A DNA stretch of 64,000 nt from Catenaria anguillulae PL171 (GCA_002102555.1 MCFL01000011.1:62001-126000); one strand, 5' to 3'; counted from the stretch's first letter, positions 32,610 to 44,810 are shown. Made by a program: numbers and translations. Notes: generated from the letters alone by a model not told the origin.

Positions 32610-33982
32610 TCATCCAATGAGAACCTTATCGTTTTGTGGATTAACGCGGAACTACCTGTTGGACTCATGCCCACACTGGACAACAATATGGCGCCTGGGA
32701 AAACACCACCCCCCATGGAACTCTTGCCAATTCTCACTCAAGCTTCTCAATACCAATTCCTTTTACTCATTACTACTGCCAACCCGGATCATCTCTTCCC
32801 ACTCGTAGCTGCCCTCTCAACAAGCACCAGCACTGATCCGCCTTTTTTTTTCCCCGTCAGTCCACACAATGACGGCGCTTGGAACCGATTCAAATACTTT
32901 AATCAGTAATTAAACTCGTTGGTGCTCGCCGCCCAACTCATTGCATCCCTCAAGACATTCGTCACATTCCATTCCAGTTCTTGTCTTGATTTGCGAATGA
33001 GCCAAGTGGTTAATGGGCGACACTGAACCTGTCGTTCTTTTCTCTTCATTGCAGTTTGCTCCCATTACTAACTGTGTCCATGACTCACTGTGTGCATGGC
33101 TCTTCTCTCTCACGCATTCGCTATCATTTTCAATCTTTGCATGACACCACAGCCCACTATTTCATGGGAATTCAAAAGTGGACGGCCCAGAAACTACCAT
33201 CGCTTGTACCTCTGTCTCACATTGCCATTTCCGTCCCTTGGGGTCCATATTTACCACCACCTTACGCATATCCTCATCTGACATGGACACTGGCAGTCTG
33301 GCATGCATGCACGCGGCGGCTCACGAATCAAAGTCGCAGCAATTTCTTCCTTGATTGTTGGACACACTCAACCGTGGGAATGTGCGGGAAAATGCGTGCA
33401 CTTTTTCTTTGAGGACATGGCACATCATTCATTCATTCATTCATCAAGATCTGTTCGTTCGAATTCGTACCCACTCCAGCCAAGTCCGTGCTCCCGTCAA
33501 CATGTTCTTTTCCACCATACTTTGTCTATACTCTATTCTCTATCCCGCAGCGACACTTCAATCTCGGATGTTTACTTGAGTTCCCTCCACACTCGGGTTG
33601 GGTTGCTGTGCTCCCCTCGCTGTTTGTCCCTCGCCAAGTGAGTATAGCTTTTCCTTTTCGTCGTGCATGCCCTGTAATCGCAAAAATGATTTTCGCTCTC
33701 TCATTTGCCCGTGAGTTGGACAGAGACCGAGGGAAAACGGCAAACTCTGAGCATATGAGATTATATACTGAAAAACAACGGCCAGGTAAATGTTTACATG
33801 CTCGCTCACAAGTAAAGAATTGAACGGTCGTTCATCGAAACAGTGGACTCAAGATGGGGCTGCGCGTCGGCGGATGTGTAAGATGAACGGATGGAGTGGA
33901 TCAAAGGAGAAGAGACAAGAGAAATGAAATGTACAGACAGACAACAGGCGAGATCCACAACCGCACATGGAACATGATGTAC
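32610..33982. other. intergenic part of the right arm
   Basis: Inverted copy of 22795-24167; no gene supported. Confidence 0.5.
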
Positions 33983-34704
33983 TTACTCAATCAACTTGGC
34001 CGGCTCTTGCGACTGATCCGAAATCCGAGGCACAGCAGCAATATCGCGACTGCCCGACCGCTTCATCTCAATCGAGTTGGACACGCGGTCCGCAACATAG
34101 TCATGCACAAACTCGCCCATTTGCGCATGGTCCATGCCATACTCCTCGTCCTCGGCCGACGCCCGCAACTTGAGCCCACACTTGTCCATGATGAATGCAA
34201 TCGCCAGTGTCACAAAGAACGACCATCCAATCCCCGCCCCAATCGACGCCAGCTGATACACAATCTGCATCGGGTGCCCAGACATGGCACCGCCCAGCTT
34301 TTCCGTCCCATCCAGCGCAATAAACGCCTTGTCGGCAAAGATGCCCGTGAGAAACCCGCCAAGTGTCCCACCCACACCATGGATCCCAAACGCATCCAGC
34401 GTGTCGTCAAACCGCAGCTGGTGCTTGAGCCGCGACGCATAGTTGCAAACAAACCCACCCAGAAACCCAAACGCAAGCGACGACGCAGGAGACACATGGC
34501 CACATGCAGGCGTGATGGCCACCAACCCCGACACAACCCCCGAGCAAAATCCAAGCGCCGACACACGTCGGTCACGCACATAGTCAATCACGAGCCACGT
34601 CAGACCACCAAGCGCGGCCGCCAGCGTCGTCGTCACCATCGCAAGCGCTGCGCGCGCATTCGCAGCACCCGCAGAGCCCCCGTTGAAGCCATACCATCCA
34701 AACC
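33983..34704 (-). pseudogene. ammonium transporter, 5'-truncated duplicate
   Basis: Carries the last 240 codons of the ammonium transporter (from FGWYGFNGGSAGAANARAAL to the normal stop). The first ~217 codons, with the first five or so membrane segments, are missing. The frame stays open into unrelated DNA as far as an ATG at 34787-34789, which would give a 268-residue chimera with a 28-residue new leader. Loss of half the transporter fold means it cannot work as a channel; whether it is transcribed is unknown. Confidence 0.9.
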
Positions 34705-34946
34705 TCAGTGTCAACATGTCTAGCGGCCAATTGCGCCTTGCGCCTTGCGTCATCATACCAGCGGGACATGCATTAGATTGTCTGGCCATTCATGAAATGA
34801 CATGAAATGTAGAGTGTATGAATCAAAAACCTGGACATGAACTTGACGACACGACAAATGAGCCAAAGGGCAAGGAAGAACAGGAATCCAATGGCAACCC
34901 ACACAAGTATTGCCGACCAACCCACTGGCACCTCAACACCAACTGC
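34705..34946. other. junction sequence beyond the right arm
   Basis: Unique sequence between the end of the inverted repeat and the HSE1 3' end. No gene seen. Confidence 0.5.
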
Positions 34947-36734
34947 TCATTGCCCAGGCTGATACATGGGTGCTTGCGCATGTGCTTGCTGTTGAAACGG
35001 CGGCGGCGCGTACCCTTGCTGCCCCTGCGCTGCTTGCGGCAGCGACTGCGGCGGCTGTTGTTGGAACTGCTGCTGATTTGCTGGCGGGCTCCAATTCGGC
35101 GCCGGTGCCGCATACACTTGTTGCTGCTGCAGCGTTGGCGGCGGTGCGTATCCTGGCTGCTGCGAAGCAATGGACCCGCCCGTGTGCATTATGGGCATGC
35201 CTTGCCCTGCGGCAGGCGGTATGCCCATATGTTGCTGCGGCTGGTGCTGGGCCGCAGGTGGATAATACCCGTTTGGCGGCTGCGGCGGCATGCCTCCATA
35301 TACATACGCTGGGCCCGTAGCGTACCCAGCTTGCGAATGTGCTGTGGCACCCCTCACGGCCTCATCCATCAATCGGTCGTACGTGGCGCGCGCGCGTGTC
35401 AGCTTGTCGTTGAGGTCGAGCACGCGGTCCTTTTTCGCGCGCACGGCCGTGAGTTGTGTGACGAGTGCGGGCCGCAGGTCGACGAGTTGCCGGTACTGTT
35501 GCTGGATTTGAGCATGGTCCAGCGGGTTGGTTGTACGCGGGTCGAGCGTAGCAAGCGTGGCCAGCAGTGCGTCAATGTTGGCCGCGTGGGCGAGGAGCGA
35601 GTCGAGCGACGCTGAAGAGCCGGAGCCAGGTGAGGCATTCGGTGCTGAGGTGGGTGCGCCCGACCCTTGAGCGGCCGGGTTGCCGCTGCTGGCACCATCG
35701 AGCCGTTGCACATAGTTGCTTGGAATCAAACCCGATTTGCCGCGCAACGTGCCCTCCCACCAATCGTCATAGTCGGCGTCGGTCACGGCAATCACGTCCC
35801 CTGTGCGAAATGGGAGTTCGCCGCGGTCCGTGCCGGGAAAGTCGTACAAGGCGCGTACGTGGAACTGGATCTGCTGCGAGTCCGCCGTGGGCGGCGGAGG
35901 AGTGGATGCAACGACCGATGTTCGAGCGGTGGTGGAAGATGTAATGGTCGACGTGCGCTTTTGCTGCTCTTGTGCTTGGTGCTCGGACAGTGACAGGGCA
36001 ATGGCCAGCTCGAGATCCTCCTTTTCCTTCAACTTGCGTGCCTCTTCGTCATCATCTTTTTTCGCGCCGCCCGCCGCCGCCGCCGCATGCTTGTTTTGCC
36101 TGCGACGACTTGCCGCCTCGGCGGCATTGCCCGCCACAAACACATGCCCCAAACCCACGAGCTTGGCTTTGACATCTGCCATGTACCCCAACATTGGATC
36201 GTCGCGATACTCTTGCACACACATTTCAATGACGGCACGGATCTTGTCCTTGACTTTTGGGTGAGTTTCCGAGGCGGTGAGTGCCTTGACGAGCACCTCG
36301 GTGAACTGGCGCGATGAGATTTCGCGCTGCACGTGCTTTGAGCAGTTTTTCACGAGCGATTCCGTGAGCGACAGGGCGAGTAGGCCCACGTTTGGGTTGC
36401 GATGCGGCACGCGTTTGGAGATGGCCAGCACGCACTCGCGGGCGCCCTGCGCGCCCTGCGTGTCGACGAGGTCGCAGAGCGACAGGAAGAGCGACCAGTC
36501 CTCTCCGATGGCCGATTCGGAAGTTGCTTGGTCTGGATGGTCACACATACGGCCCGTTAGTCGGACGCGGTAGGGGGGTTCTCCCGAAAAGGATGGGGGC
36601 ACGTGCCGACAAGTTCTCGAATGGATGGCATGGTGATGATACGGTGTGGTTACGTGTGCTCAGGGTGTGTGTACGTATTACACGGGCGAGTCATTCACAT
36701 GTGCATGGCAGTCTTGAGGGTACTTACACGTCAT
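34947..36734 (-). CDS. HSE1: ESCRT-0 subunit HSE1/STAM-like (VHS-UIM-SH3)
   Basis: Two exons: a 7-nt first exon 36734-36728 (ATGACGT) and 36526-34947, giving 528 residues; the 201-nt intron is GTAAGT to CCAAG and the joined start is MTSTSESAIGEDW. Domains in order: VHS (~8-140, EDWSLFLSLCDLVDTQ, LTESLVKNCS), an Ala/Lys-rich helix, a ubiquitin-interacting motif (EDLELAIALSLSEH), an SH3 domain (VRALYDFPGTDRGELPFRTG to GLIPSNYVQRL), a GAT-like coiled coil (LVDLRPALVTQLTAVRAKKD) and a Pro/Gln/Gly/Tyr-rich tail. HSE1 pairs with VPS27 on endosomes to bind ubiquitinated cargo and pass it to ESCRT-I. The order and length match the family. Confidence 0.92.
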
Positions 36735-37138
36735 GAATCAGCGGACGCAAAAGTGCCAACTGACTTGGACGGAACGAGCCACGCCACACTGGCAGCAATT
36801 TGGATCGACAGCCCGTCCAGTCAGCTGCACGTGAGGATGACTTCGTCACGGCTTCTGTTCAGCTTCCAAGCCCACCACCAAGCAGCTTTGAACGGCAACA
36901 AGATTCGAACCTTGGCCCTTGCAGCAAGTGTGTGCAGCTCTTGCCGATTCGACCAAGAAGCCTGCTTGTTGATTTCGTCCGCCAACACACCGCCCCCAGA
37001 GAAAAGCAGAAAAGAAGAAAAGAGGAGAGAGCCCTCACTGCTCCCCTTCATTGCATCAAAACAAGAAAGAATCGTCTTCAGTCAATGCAACGTTAACGTT
37101 ACGTATCGCCGACACTGACTGGAAATCGTTAACCGCAA
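36735..37138. other. divergent intergenic region HSE1/BRF1
   Basis: No gene seen. A T-loop-like sequence (aagattcgaacctt at 36900) occurs but a cloverleaf cannot be folded. Confidence 0.5.
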
Positions 37139-40020
37139 ATGCCCATCAACACAAAGTACCACTGCCAATGTCCCGGCGGCCACCCGCAGGCCGAGTCGGT
37201 CATGACCAACGACGCCGCGGGCAACACCGTATGCGCCGACTGCGGTACCGTGCTGGAGCAGGACGAAATCGTGGCCGAGGTCACCTTCCTCGAGGGCAGC
37301 AATGGCGGGCACACGGCCCTTGGCGGCCGAGTCACTGCCGATTCCGTTGGTACGCCAGTCATGACATGTTGATGTTGATTCCCTTCTTGGATCACACAAC
37401 AAGCGCTGACCGACTCCACCATCCATGCATACATACATCCTTACATCCAGGCCGACACGCTTTGCCTGGCATGGGCAGATCATCTGGCCGCAACCCGACC
37501 TACGACGCCCGCCAGCTCATCACGCAATACGCCCACTCGCTCGCCGTTGCCAACGACTCGGTCATTGAATCTGCGCACCGCCTCTACACGCTCGCTTACA
37601 TCCAAAAGCTCACGCTGGGCAAGCGCAAAACACTTGTGTGCGCTGCATGCCTGTACATTGCCCTGCGCAAGGAACGCCAAGCAGTCATGCTGATTGAACT
37701 TGCCGAACTGGTTGGCGTGTCCGTCTTCAAACTCGGCACCGTGTTTATGCAACTGCGCCGCGAATTCCCAAGCGTGGCCAACGTGGACGACATTGACCCT
37801 TCCGTGTACATTTCACGATTTGCGCAGGCGCTCGAGTTTGGCAACAAGACAAGGGATGTGGCCAATGACGCCATGTTGCTTGTGAAGCGTATGCAACTCG
37901 ACTGGATCGCGGACGGCCGCCGCCCCGCAGGCATTTGCGGCGCGTGCTTGCTGATTGCCGCCCGCATGCACCATTTCCATCGCACCGTCAAGGAGATTGT
38001 CCATGTCGTGAAAATGTCCGACTCGACCGTCATTCAGCGTTTGCGCGAGTTTTCTCGCACGCCGGCCGCACAGTTGAGCGCAAAGGAGTTTCGCGAAAAG
38101 GCCGCGGATAAGGAGGCCGTGGCCGCGAGTTTGCCGCCGTCGTACCTCAAGCATCGTGTCAAGGAGGTGTTGCAGATGAGTGTCAAGGGCGAGCTACCCG
38201 AGGGCGTGTCGGTCGAGAGCTTGCCCAAGGCTTTGGTCAAGAAGGTCAAGCGCGAGATGAATATCAGGGATGATGTGGAGTCACCGTCCAAGGCTGCACG
38301 AGATGCCACTGAAGATGCCGATGCAGATGCAGAGGCTGAGGCTGCCGCGGACGACGAAGAAGCCGAAGACGAGCAAGCCGAGGAGCCTACCACGCCCGTC
38401 AAGCTCAAGAGCAAAGGAAAGGCCAAGGCCAAAGTCAAACCTACCGCTGCCGCTGCAGTCGCGGTTGGCCGCGCCCGCCGAGGCCGCCCTCCCAAGTCTG
38501 CCTCAGGCGCACACGACCCATCCGACGCATCCAACTCGGACGACGACGACGAGCCTGCACGCCCGAACCGGGGCCGTGCACGTGTTGCCGCAAGCCAACT
38601 GCAAGTGCTTTCCCCTGAGCCCACGCAACGCACCCGTCGACGCTCCTCTGCATCCGCGGCGGCCACGGGGGCCGCCACTGCCAACCAAGGGTCGGACGAG
38701 GAGGATGCCATGCAACTCGATGCGTCTGGATCTGACGGCGATGAAAAGACGCCCGTTCCGCAGCCGCTCAAGCGCACGCGCAAACGTAAAGCCGCAGCAG
38801 CCGCTGATGATGTTGGTGAGACCAAGGCCGAGGAAGACGACGACGACGACGACGAAGAGTCTCAATCTGCGGAAATCCAAGGCCTTAAATCGGAAATTGT
38901 CGAACTTGCCCAACTTTTGCTCACGCAATCCACCCCCTCGACCTCGCGCCCCTCATCTGCCATGTCCACGCCCGCCGGCTCCCCCGTACGCCCATCCGCC
39001 TCAGGCATCTCACCACCCGTACGCAAACGCGCTCGCACGTATGTGGCCTCTGCGGCCGCCGTTGCCCTCAACGAGCGCGACCTCGTCGCGGCCCTGCAAC
39101 TGGCCATGCCCAAGAACCCGGCCACGTCAGGCACATATGCCGAGCTCGACAAGTCGACGCCCGGAGCAGACATTGAGCCACCGGCGGCCACGGCTCAGCT
39201 CAAGGACATTGTGCCCATGAGCAAGCTGCTCAAAACACGCCTCGCGCCGCCGCTCCTGCCAAAGGCCGAGGTCTTGGCCTCGGGTGCCGGCCGCAGCTCC
39301 GATGCGACTGAACTGGATGAGGCGGGCCCCGCACATCACGGCATGACTCCCCTGCAAGTCGCCGGCGGGTACGCCCCATTGGCACGCGACCCGTCGCTTG
39401 GTGTGATTCCCCTGACTGACGCCGACCGCAACTTGTCGGATCTGGACTCGGACCCGGAAGTCACGAGCGCGCTCATCACGGACGCGGCTGCCGTGCGCGT
39501 ACGCGAGCAGCTGTGGGTGCACCAGAACCGCGACTGGATGGCGGCCCAGGCAGAGATTCAGCGCAAGCGTGCCGAGGCGGCAAAGAATGGTGAGGAAGGC
39601 AAGCGCAAGCGTGGCGGGCGCAAGCGGAAGGCCGCGGGTGCGGCCGATGGCGCAGATGCGGGTCCGCCCAGGGACGTGGTGGATGCGGTGCATCGGTTGG
39701 TGAGGAAAAAGGTGAGTGCAAAGGTGAATCGCGAGAGTGTGGCCGATTTGTTTGGGCCTTTGGTTGGGGCGGGAGGCGCAGGTGGCGCGGCTGGCGGTGG
39801 TGAGGAGGAGGACGGTGGTGAGGCCGAATTCATGGTCGAGGACGAGTGGGGAGGAGGTGAAGGCGGCCAGGGTGCCGCTGGCGAGTACTATGGGCATGAC
39901 GAGTATGGTGCTGGCACTGGTGGCAGTGCCGGTTCGGGTGCGCCTGGTGGGTTTCCCAACATTGGCATGCTCGGCAGCATGTATGGCGCGACTGACGACC
40001 ATGGGTTTGAAGAGTATTGA
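37139..40020 (+). CDS. BRF1: TFIIIB subunit BRF1
   Basis: Exons 37139-37349 and 37451-40020 encode 926 residues; the 101-nt intron joins as DSVGRHALPGMG. The N-terminus is a zinc ribbon (YHCQCPGGH...VCADCGTVLEQDEIVAEVTF), followed by two cyclin-fold repeats (ITQYAHSLAV, LVCAACLYIALR; YISRFAQALEFG, GICGACLLIAARMHHFHRTV), then long acidic/basic linkers and the BRF homology II region (DSDPEVTSALITD, LWVHQNRDWMAAQ), which binds TBP. BRF1 recruits RNA polymerase III to tRNA promoters. The ribbon has C-x-C plus a nearby His instead of the usual first C-x2-C. The C-terminus is Gly-rich. Larger than most orthologs because of linkers. Confidence 0.93.
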
Positions 40021-40896
40021 GTCGGTTTTGGGTTTGATGGACTCCACTATGAGTATATTCTTGTGTCGATTGGACTCTTGACTCTATATCATTTATATAG
40101 TCATCTAAATATGTATTCGGATATGATTGATGCACTAGAGGACAGGGCGTTACTTTTTATGAAAATAGGCACAGCTCAGCTCACAATTGTACATGCACGT
40201 GAAATGCGAGTTGCTTCCACACTGCGCGGGTATTGGAACTGGTCGGTTGTTTCATTTGGTGTCAGGCAAGAATGTCCACAATAGACGGAGAAAAATGTGA
40301 GCAGAACACGAACCATAAGCACCCCGAGCGACGCTGTGGTACATGGACGCTGCTATGAGCACAAGGAGTAGAGCGAGAAGGCGCATGGTTGAAGCAGTGC
40401 TGTTTGCGTCGAGAGCGGTTGGTTGACGTGTCAACAGAGACATGATTGTGGTATTATGACAGATGCGCAGCGAGTCGCTGGGGGTTGACAAGTTTGTGAA
40501 GATAGGAAGAGCCGTCGACGGGCTCGTCTTGGCTTTTGTATTCGGGTGCATAACGATGGGCCTGAATGCCGCTGCGTACCATGATGGCGTTCAAAAGTTT
40601 GGCGGTCCCTCGCATTCGAATTGATATTGGGAGGACGAGACTCTCAACGGAAGGGATCGTGGTGGGGATCACCTGTCTCCACCATGATCGCAGCTTCGTG
40701 AGACATGTGAGTTCCTGCGCACGAACGGCCGTTTTTGTTATGTTTTGCTTTGACCAGTTTTGACCGAGTGACTAACTACTATGGTCAATTATGGCCTGGT
40801 CCGGCAGCATGAGCGGATTCCTGGGCAGGAAACAGTGACAAAAGAATGAATGATAAATACTTTCAACACTACTTTACGACGAGAACTGAAGGTTGG
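40021..40896. other. intergenic
   Basis: AT-richer stretch between BRF1 and RPC9. Only a short signal-peptide-like ORF (40252-40386) is noted separately. Confidence 0.5.
40252..40386 (-). CDS. possible small secreted peptide or first exon
   Basis: 44 codons starting MRLLALLLVLIAASMYHSVA, a good signal-peptide shape, then YGSCSAHIF and a stop. No homolog recognised, and no second exon identified. Could be chance. Confidence 0.2.
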   Translation of the reverse strand: MRLLALLLVLIAASMYHSVARGAYGSCSAHIFLRLLWTFLPDTK

Positions 40897-41472
40897 TCAT
40901 GACAAATCCATTGCATCTGTGCTCGGCGCTGCCTGCTCCTCGCCGTCCAAAACCAAATCTGCCGGTTGTGCTGGTGGGATAGGTAGCGTTTCCTTGATAA
41001 TGGCCAGCATTTCCTCTTGCTGTTCGTGAGTGAAACGCTCATCAATCTCTTCGATGCACTATCATACCAACGATTTCGTGTTCCAATGTCAGTTAGTTTA
41101 CACTGGGCCAATCCAAGTGGAGTTGCCGAAGAGCACGATGGAGCGTACGGTAAACAATCCGGTCATGCTGCTTGGTCGGTTGTTGAGCAGCATGAGCTGC
41201 TCACCCTTGAGCAAGCCAAAGCGTGCGATGCGCTCGAGAAACGAGGTGAAGTCGTCGTCGGTCCAGTGGCGCGGCAGGTCGTTGACCTTTGTCATGTATG
41301 AAAAGACTTGGCGCTCGATTTCGGTGCCAATCTTTGGGGCGGGGCGGCCGTCGGCGTGCGCCTTGCGGACAGCGGCATTGTGAGTCTTGCGCTGGTCCTG
41401 GTGCTTTGCCTTGAGCAAGGTGAAGACCTCGTAGTTTGAGAGGAGGGCGACTTGCGGGTTGACACACTGCAT
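40897..41472 (-). CDS. RPC9: RNA polymerase III subunit RPC9 (Rpc17/CRCP)
   Basis: Exons 41472-41149 and 41058-40897 encode 161 residues; the 90-nt intron (GTACGC to GATAG) joins as GLFTCIEEIDERFTHEQ. The start MQCVNPQVALLSNYEVFTLL, the middle FLERIARFGLLKGEQLMLLN and the end EEIDERFTHEQQEEMLAII match the RPB4/CRCP fold of RPC9. With RPC8 it forms the stalk of Pol III that contacts TFIIIB. A Pro/Asp-rich tail ends in STDAMDLS. It is encoded 0.9 kb from BRF1 in convergent orientation, both between tRNA-rich blocks. Confidence 0.88.
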
Positions 41473-41914
41473 AGTATTGCGCGGATGTTGCGTCGAGTGT
41501 GTCTGTTCTTGTTCGGCGTGACTTTTTGGTCAATACTTTAGTTCATGGCAAATGTCATGATGTGCGAGTGTCTGTCGGGTCGAGTCTGTGCGAACCGAGG
41601 CGAGCGTACAAACCAGCATGCGAACAGAGTGATGGGGCCGCCGATCTCGTCCTCGCTCGGGCCCGACATTGCGGCCGAAACATACAAATTTGGCCTTCGG
41701 ATTCGGCCGGGTTTTTAGGAAACAAATAAACACCTGTCAGCTTTTTATATTTTAAATACGTCAAGTTGTCACTCACTAACGCAAAGTTAGTAATGCAATG
41801 CAATGAAGGCTCATTTCATGCTGTACAACTGCATTTAACAATCAGCCAGCCATCCAACGATCACTCCCCCCTCGGTCAGTCAGTCCCTACCCATTCCACG
41901 GACACAGAGCCATC
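41473..41914. other. divergent intergenic region RPC9/MPP-alpha
   Basis: No gene seen. Confidence 0.5.
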
Positions 41915-43448
41915 ATGCCCCCAACGTCCACCGCCGCCGCCGCTCTTGCCGCCCCACTGCGCACTGCCGCCAGCTCGGCCGCCTCGCTCGTCACCCGCAC
42001 CACCCGCCTGCCCTCTGGCCTGACGGTTGCCACCATCCCAACCACCTCGCACTTTGCGGCCGTTGGCGTGTACGTGGATGCTGGGCCCGTGTACGAGACG
42101 TCGGACGACCGCGGTGCCTCACGCTTTGTGTCTTCGCTTGCCTTCAAGTCGACGCAATCGAGCTCGGAGCAAGATATCATGCAAGCCATGGCGCAAATGG
42201 GCGGCAACCTGTTTTGCACGTCGACTCGCGAGTCGCTCATCTATCAAGGATCGGTCTTGACCCACGAGGTGCCAAGGGCCGTCAAGCTGCTTGCCGATGT
42301 CACGCTGCGCCCGGCCATCACGGACGCTGAGATGGACCAAGCGCGGGCGACGTTGGCATTTGAGGCAGAGGAGATTCTGGCACATCCCGCGGCGTACTTG
42401 GGCGAGCTCTTACACGCCGTGGCATACGGCGGCAAGGGCTTGGGCAACAGCGTTGTGTGTGATCCCGATCAGGCGCGATCCATGGACAAGGCCGTTGTTG
42501 AGCGGTATTTCAAGCGGTACCTGCATCCCTCCAGGATGGTGATTGCCGGCGCCGGCGTCCAGCACGAGTGGCTGTGTGAATTGGTTGAAAAGGAGTTTGT
42601 GACCAAAGTGCCTGCTGGTCCGTTTTGCTTTCCACTCACACTCACCCAGCACTCACCCAGTCCGGGGCTTGCCACACTCACATTCGTACCCGGTATTATA
42701 CTCTCTGCCAGATTCGACCATTGCAAAGGACCCAACGACCCCTTATGTTGGCGGCACACACACACTCGCCGTGCCGCCGCCGCCGCCAACCCACACCAAC
42801 TTTGAGCAACCATTAACGCACATGCAAGTCGCCTTCCCCGTGCCCACCTTCACCCACCCCGACATGTTCCCTCTCTCTGTTCTGCAAGTGCTCATGGGTG
42901 GCGGCGGCTCCTTCTCTGCGGGCGGGCCAGGCAAGGGCATGTACTCTCGCCTGTACACCAACGTGCTCAACCGCTACGCATGGATGGAATCGTGTGTTGC
43001 CTTCCAGCACGCCTATGCGCGGTCAAACTCGCTCTTTGGTATTTCCGCAAGTTGCTTGCCCACGCACAACCAGTTCTTGGCCAATGTGCTTGCAGGCGAG
43101 CTGGTCCAGATGACAAAGGAGTATGCTGGCGACGAGGTCGAGCGCGCAAAGAACCAGCTCAAGAGCAGCTTGTTGATGAATTTGGAAAGCCAAGTGATTA
43201 CCGTCGAGGACATTGGCCGCCAAGTCTTGGCACAGGGCACGCGTGTGGAGCCGCTCGAGTTGGTCGACAAGATTGAGCGGGTCGACAAGGACGAGTTGGT
43301 CCGGGTGGCAACCGACATGGTGGCCAGGCAGCCAACGTCGGTCATTGTGGGCGAGGACGTCAATGGCGTTGGCGACTTTGCGGCGAGCTTGAGTGCATTT
43401 CGGGGTGGCAGCGGCCAGCAACAGCAAAAGAAGCGGTTTTGGCGGTGA
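41915..43448 (+). CDS. MAS2: mitochondrial processing peptidase alpha subunit
   Basis: Exons 41915-42617 and 42712-43448 encode 479 residues; the 94-nt intron joins as [18 protein letters not shown]. An Ala/Thr/Arg-rich presequence leads to the M16 peptidase fold: [20 protein letters not shown] and LAFKST replace the HxxEH zinc site of the beta subunit, as expected for the non-catalytic alpha subunit. The glycine-rich substrate loop is present ([16 protein letters not shown]). The alpha/beta dimer removes presequences from imported matrix proteins, such as those of COX6 and NDUFB11 above. Confidence 0.93.
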
Positions 43449-43686
43449 GCAAGGAGGGAGGATATCTTTGTTGCGGTCAAGCATTGCTTGGAGCGGAATG
43501 GCTTTTGTGCAGGCTGTAGTTGCTAGCATGTTCTTGTAGATCGTCTTGAAAAAAAATGAAGCAATGGACTTGTGTTCTTGCCAGCGATGGGTGCCCAAGG
43601 CCCGACAGTGCGCACGTCCGGCTGACTGACTGAGAAATGAGAGTGGGGGCTCACGAAAAGTGCAAAAGTTTACCGCCTCTCTTCAA

Positions 43687-43758
43687 TGTCACCTCCCAGA
43701 ATCGAACTGGGGCCGCCACGGCCACAACGTGGAGTACTAACCACTATACTAAGGTGAC
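43687..43758 (-). tRNA. tRNA-His(GTG)
   Basis: Acceptor GTCACCT/AGGTGAC, anticodon loop TTGTGGC. First gene of block C. Confidence 0.93.
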
Positions 43759-43873
43759 TTGTTACTTGGGAGGGCCGATTCTTGCCACAATCGATACTTG
43801 CAGTGGCGGACTTCCGCGACTAGCGTGAAAAAAGTTGGGATCTACAAGAGAAAGTTGGGCAACGAGAACAAAA

Positions 43874-43955
43874 TGTCCAAGGCAGGGTTCGAACCTGCGC
43901 CTCCGAAGAGAACAGCACCTGAAGCTGCCGCCTTAGACCGCTCGGCCACTTGAAC
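43874..43955 (-). tRNA. tRNA-Leu(CAG)
   Basis: 82-nt class II, same as 2275. Block C. Confidence 0.93.
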
Positions 43956-44248
43956 ATGCTCCATAGCCGGTCGCTTGTCACTATAATCGAAATGTCGAAA
44001 AGTTCTCAGCTCGTGGGCACACATGCAGGTCTTGGGTTTGCCAGTCCGGAGCTCGCCAACGGCTTCGGCAAATGTCCACCCAGCTTGCGGTGTGCGGCGG
44101 CCATCCTGTTGGCTGACCAGACCAGATGACAAAACAGTTGGTCGTCGACATGAAATACGCGGATCAGGCAGGAATCGAACCAGCGCCCTGATAATAACCG
44201 AATATTGTCCCAAAACCAAAAACAACGCAAACCGGCTCGAAAAAAAAA

Positions 44249-44320
44249 TAGCGCCACTCCGTTTCGATCAGAGGACCTCCAGGTTATGAGCCTGGCGCGC
44301 TTCCACTGCGCCATGGCGCT
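44249..44320 (-). tRNA. initiator tRNA-Met(CAT)
   Basis: Initiator marks A1-T72 and GATCGAAAC. Block C, first of two copies in opposite orientation. Confidence 0.93.
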
Positions 44321-44514
44321 GTCGACCGTGTGCTTGCCGTAATTGAAGCGGTCACCAAGACTGGATAATCAATGAGGGTTTCGAGCGAAACTCTCGGAGT
44401 AAATGCTGTGTGTCGAACTGTTCCACAGAGAACAGGCAACCCGGAGCCTTCCAGTCGTCTCGCACGAACGACAAGCACGAGTCGTCACCATTGCTTTCGC
44501 GAGAAAAGCAAAAA

Positions 44515-44586
44515 AGGTCCCGCCGAGGTTCGAACTCGGGTTACCGGATTCAAAGTCCGGGGTGATCACCACTACACTACGGAACC
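44515..44586 (-). tRNA. tRNA-Gln(TTG)
   Basis: Anticodon loop CTTTGAA, acceptor GGTTCCG/CGGGACC. Block C. Confidence 0.93.
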
Positions 44587-44810
44587 GTGATAGTATTTTC
44601 TCGTGCGCTTTTGCTAGGCATAACACGTCAACGCTTGACGCAAAACGCAAAATGGGAAGGACATTTTGAGTCTCGGAGCTGAGCACGGTCGGTTGTTGCG
44701 TAACTAAAACAACTCTTGCGGGGATTGCTCTTGCTGGCGACGCCAGGTCTGGCTCACTGAGGGCGGGAAGCAATTCGCCAACCATATGCCCAGGTTTGCG
44801 AGACAAAACA

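Larger units (their letters stand above)
29965..34704 (-). repeat. right arm of the 4,740-bp inverted repeat
   Basis: Reverse complement of 22073-26812. Begins with gtcggcgaccat on the base after the recombinase stop codon and ends at 34704; from 34705 the sequence differs from the ammonium transporter. Confidence 0.97.

Noticed and set aside
36890-36965. tRNA-like sequence with gattcgaacctt on the minus strand
   Set aside because: No acceptor stem can be paired and the T stem has mismatches.
38270-39220. Second long ORF overlapping BRF1
   Set aside because: Pro/Arg/Ser-rich shadow of the BRF1 linker in another frame.
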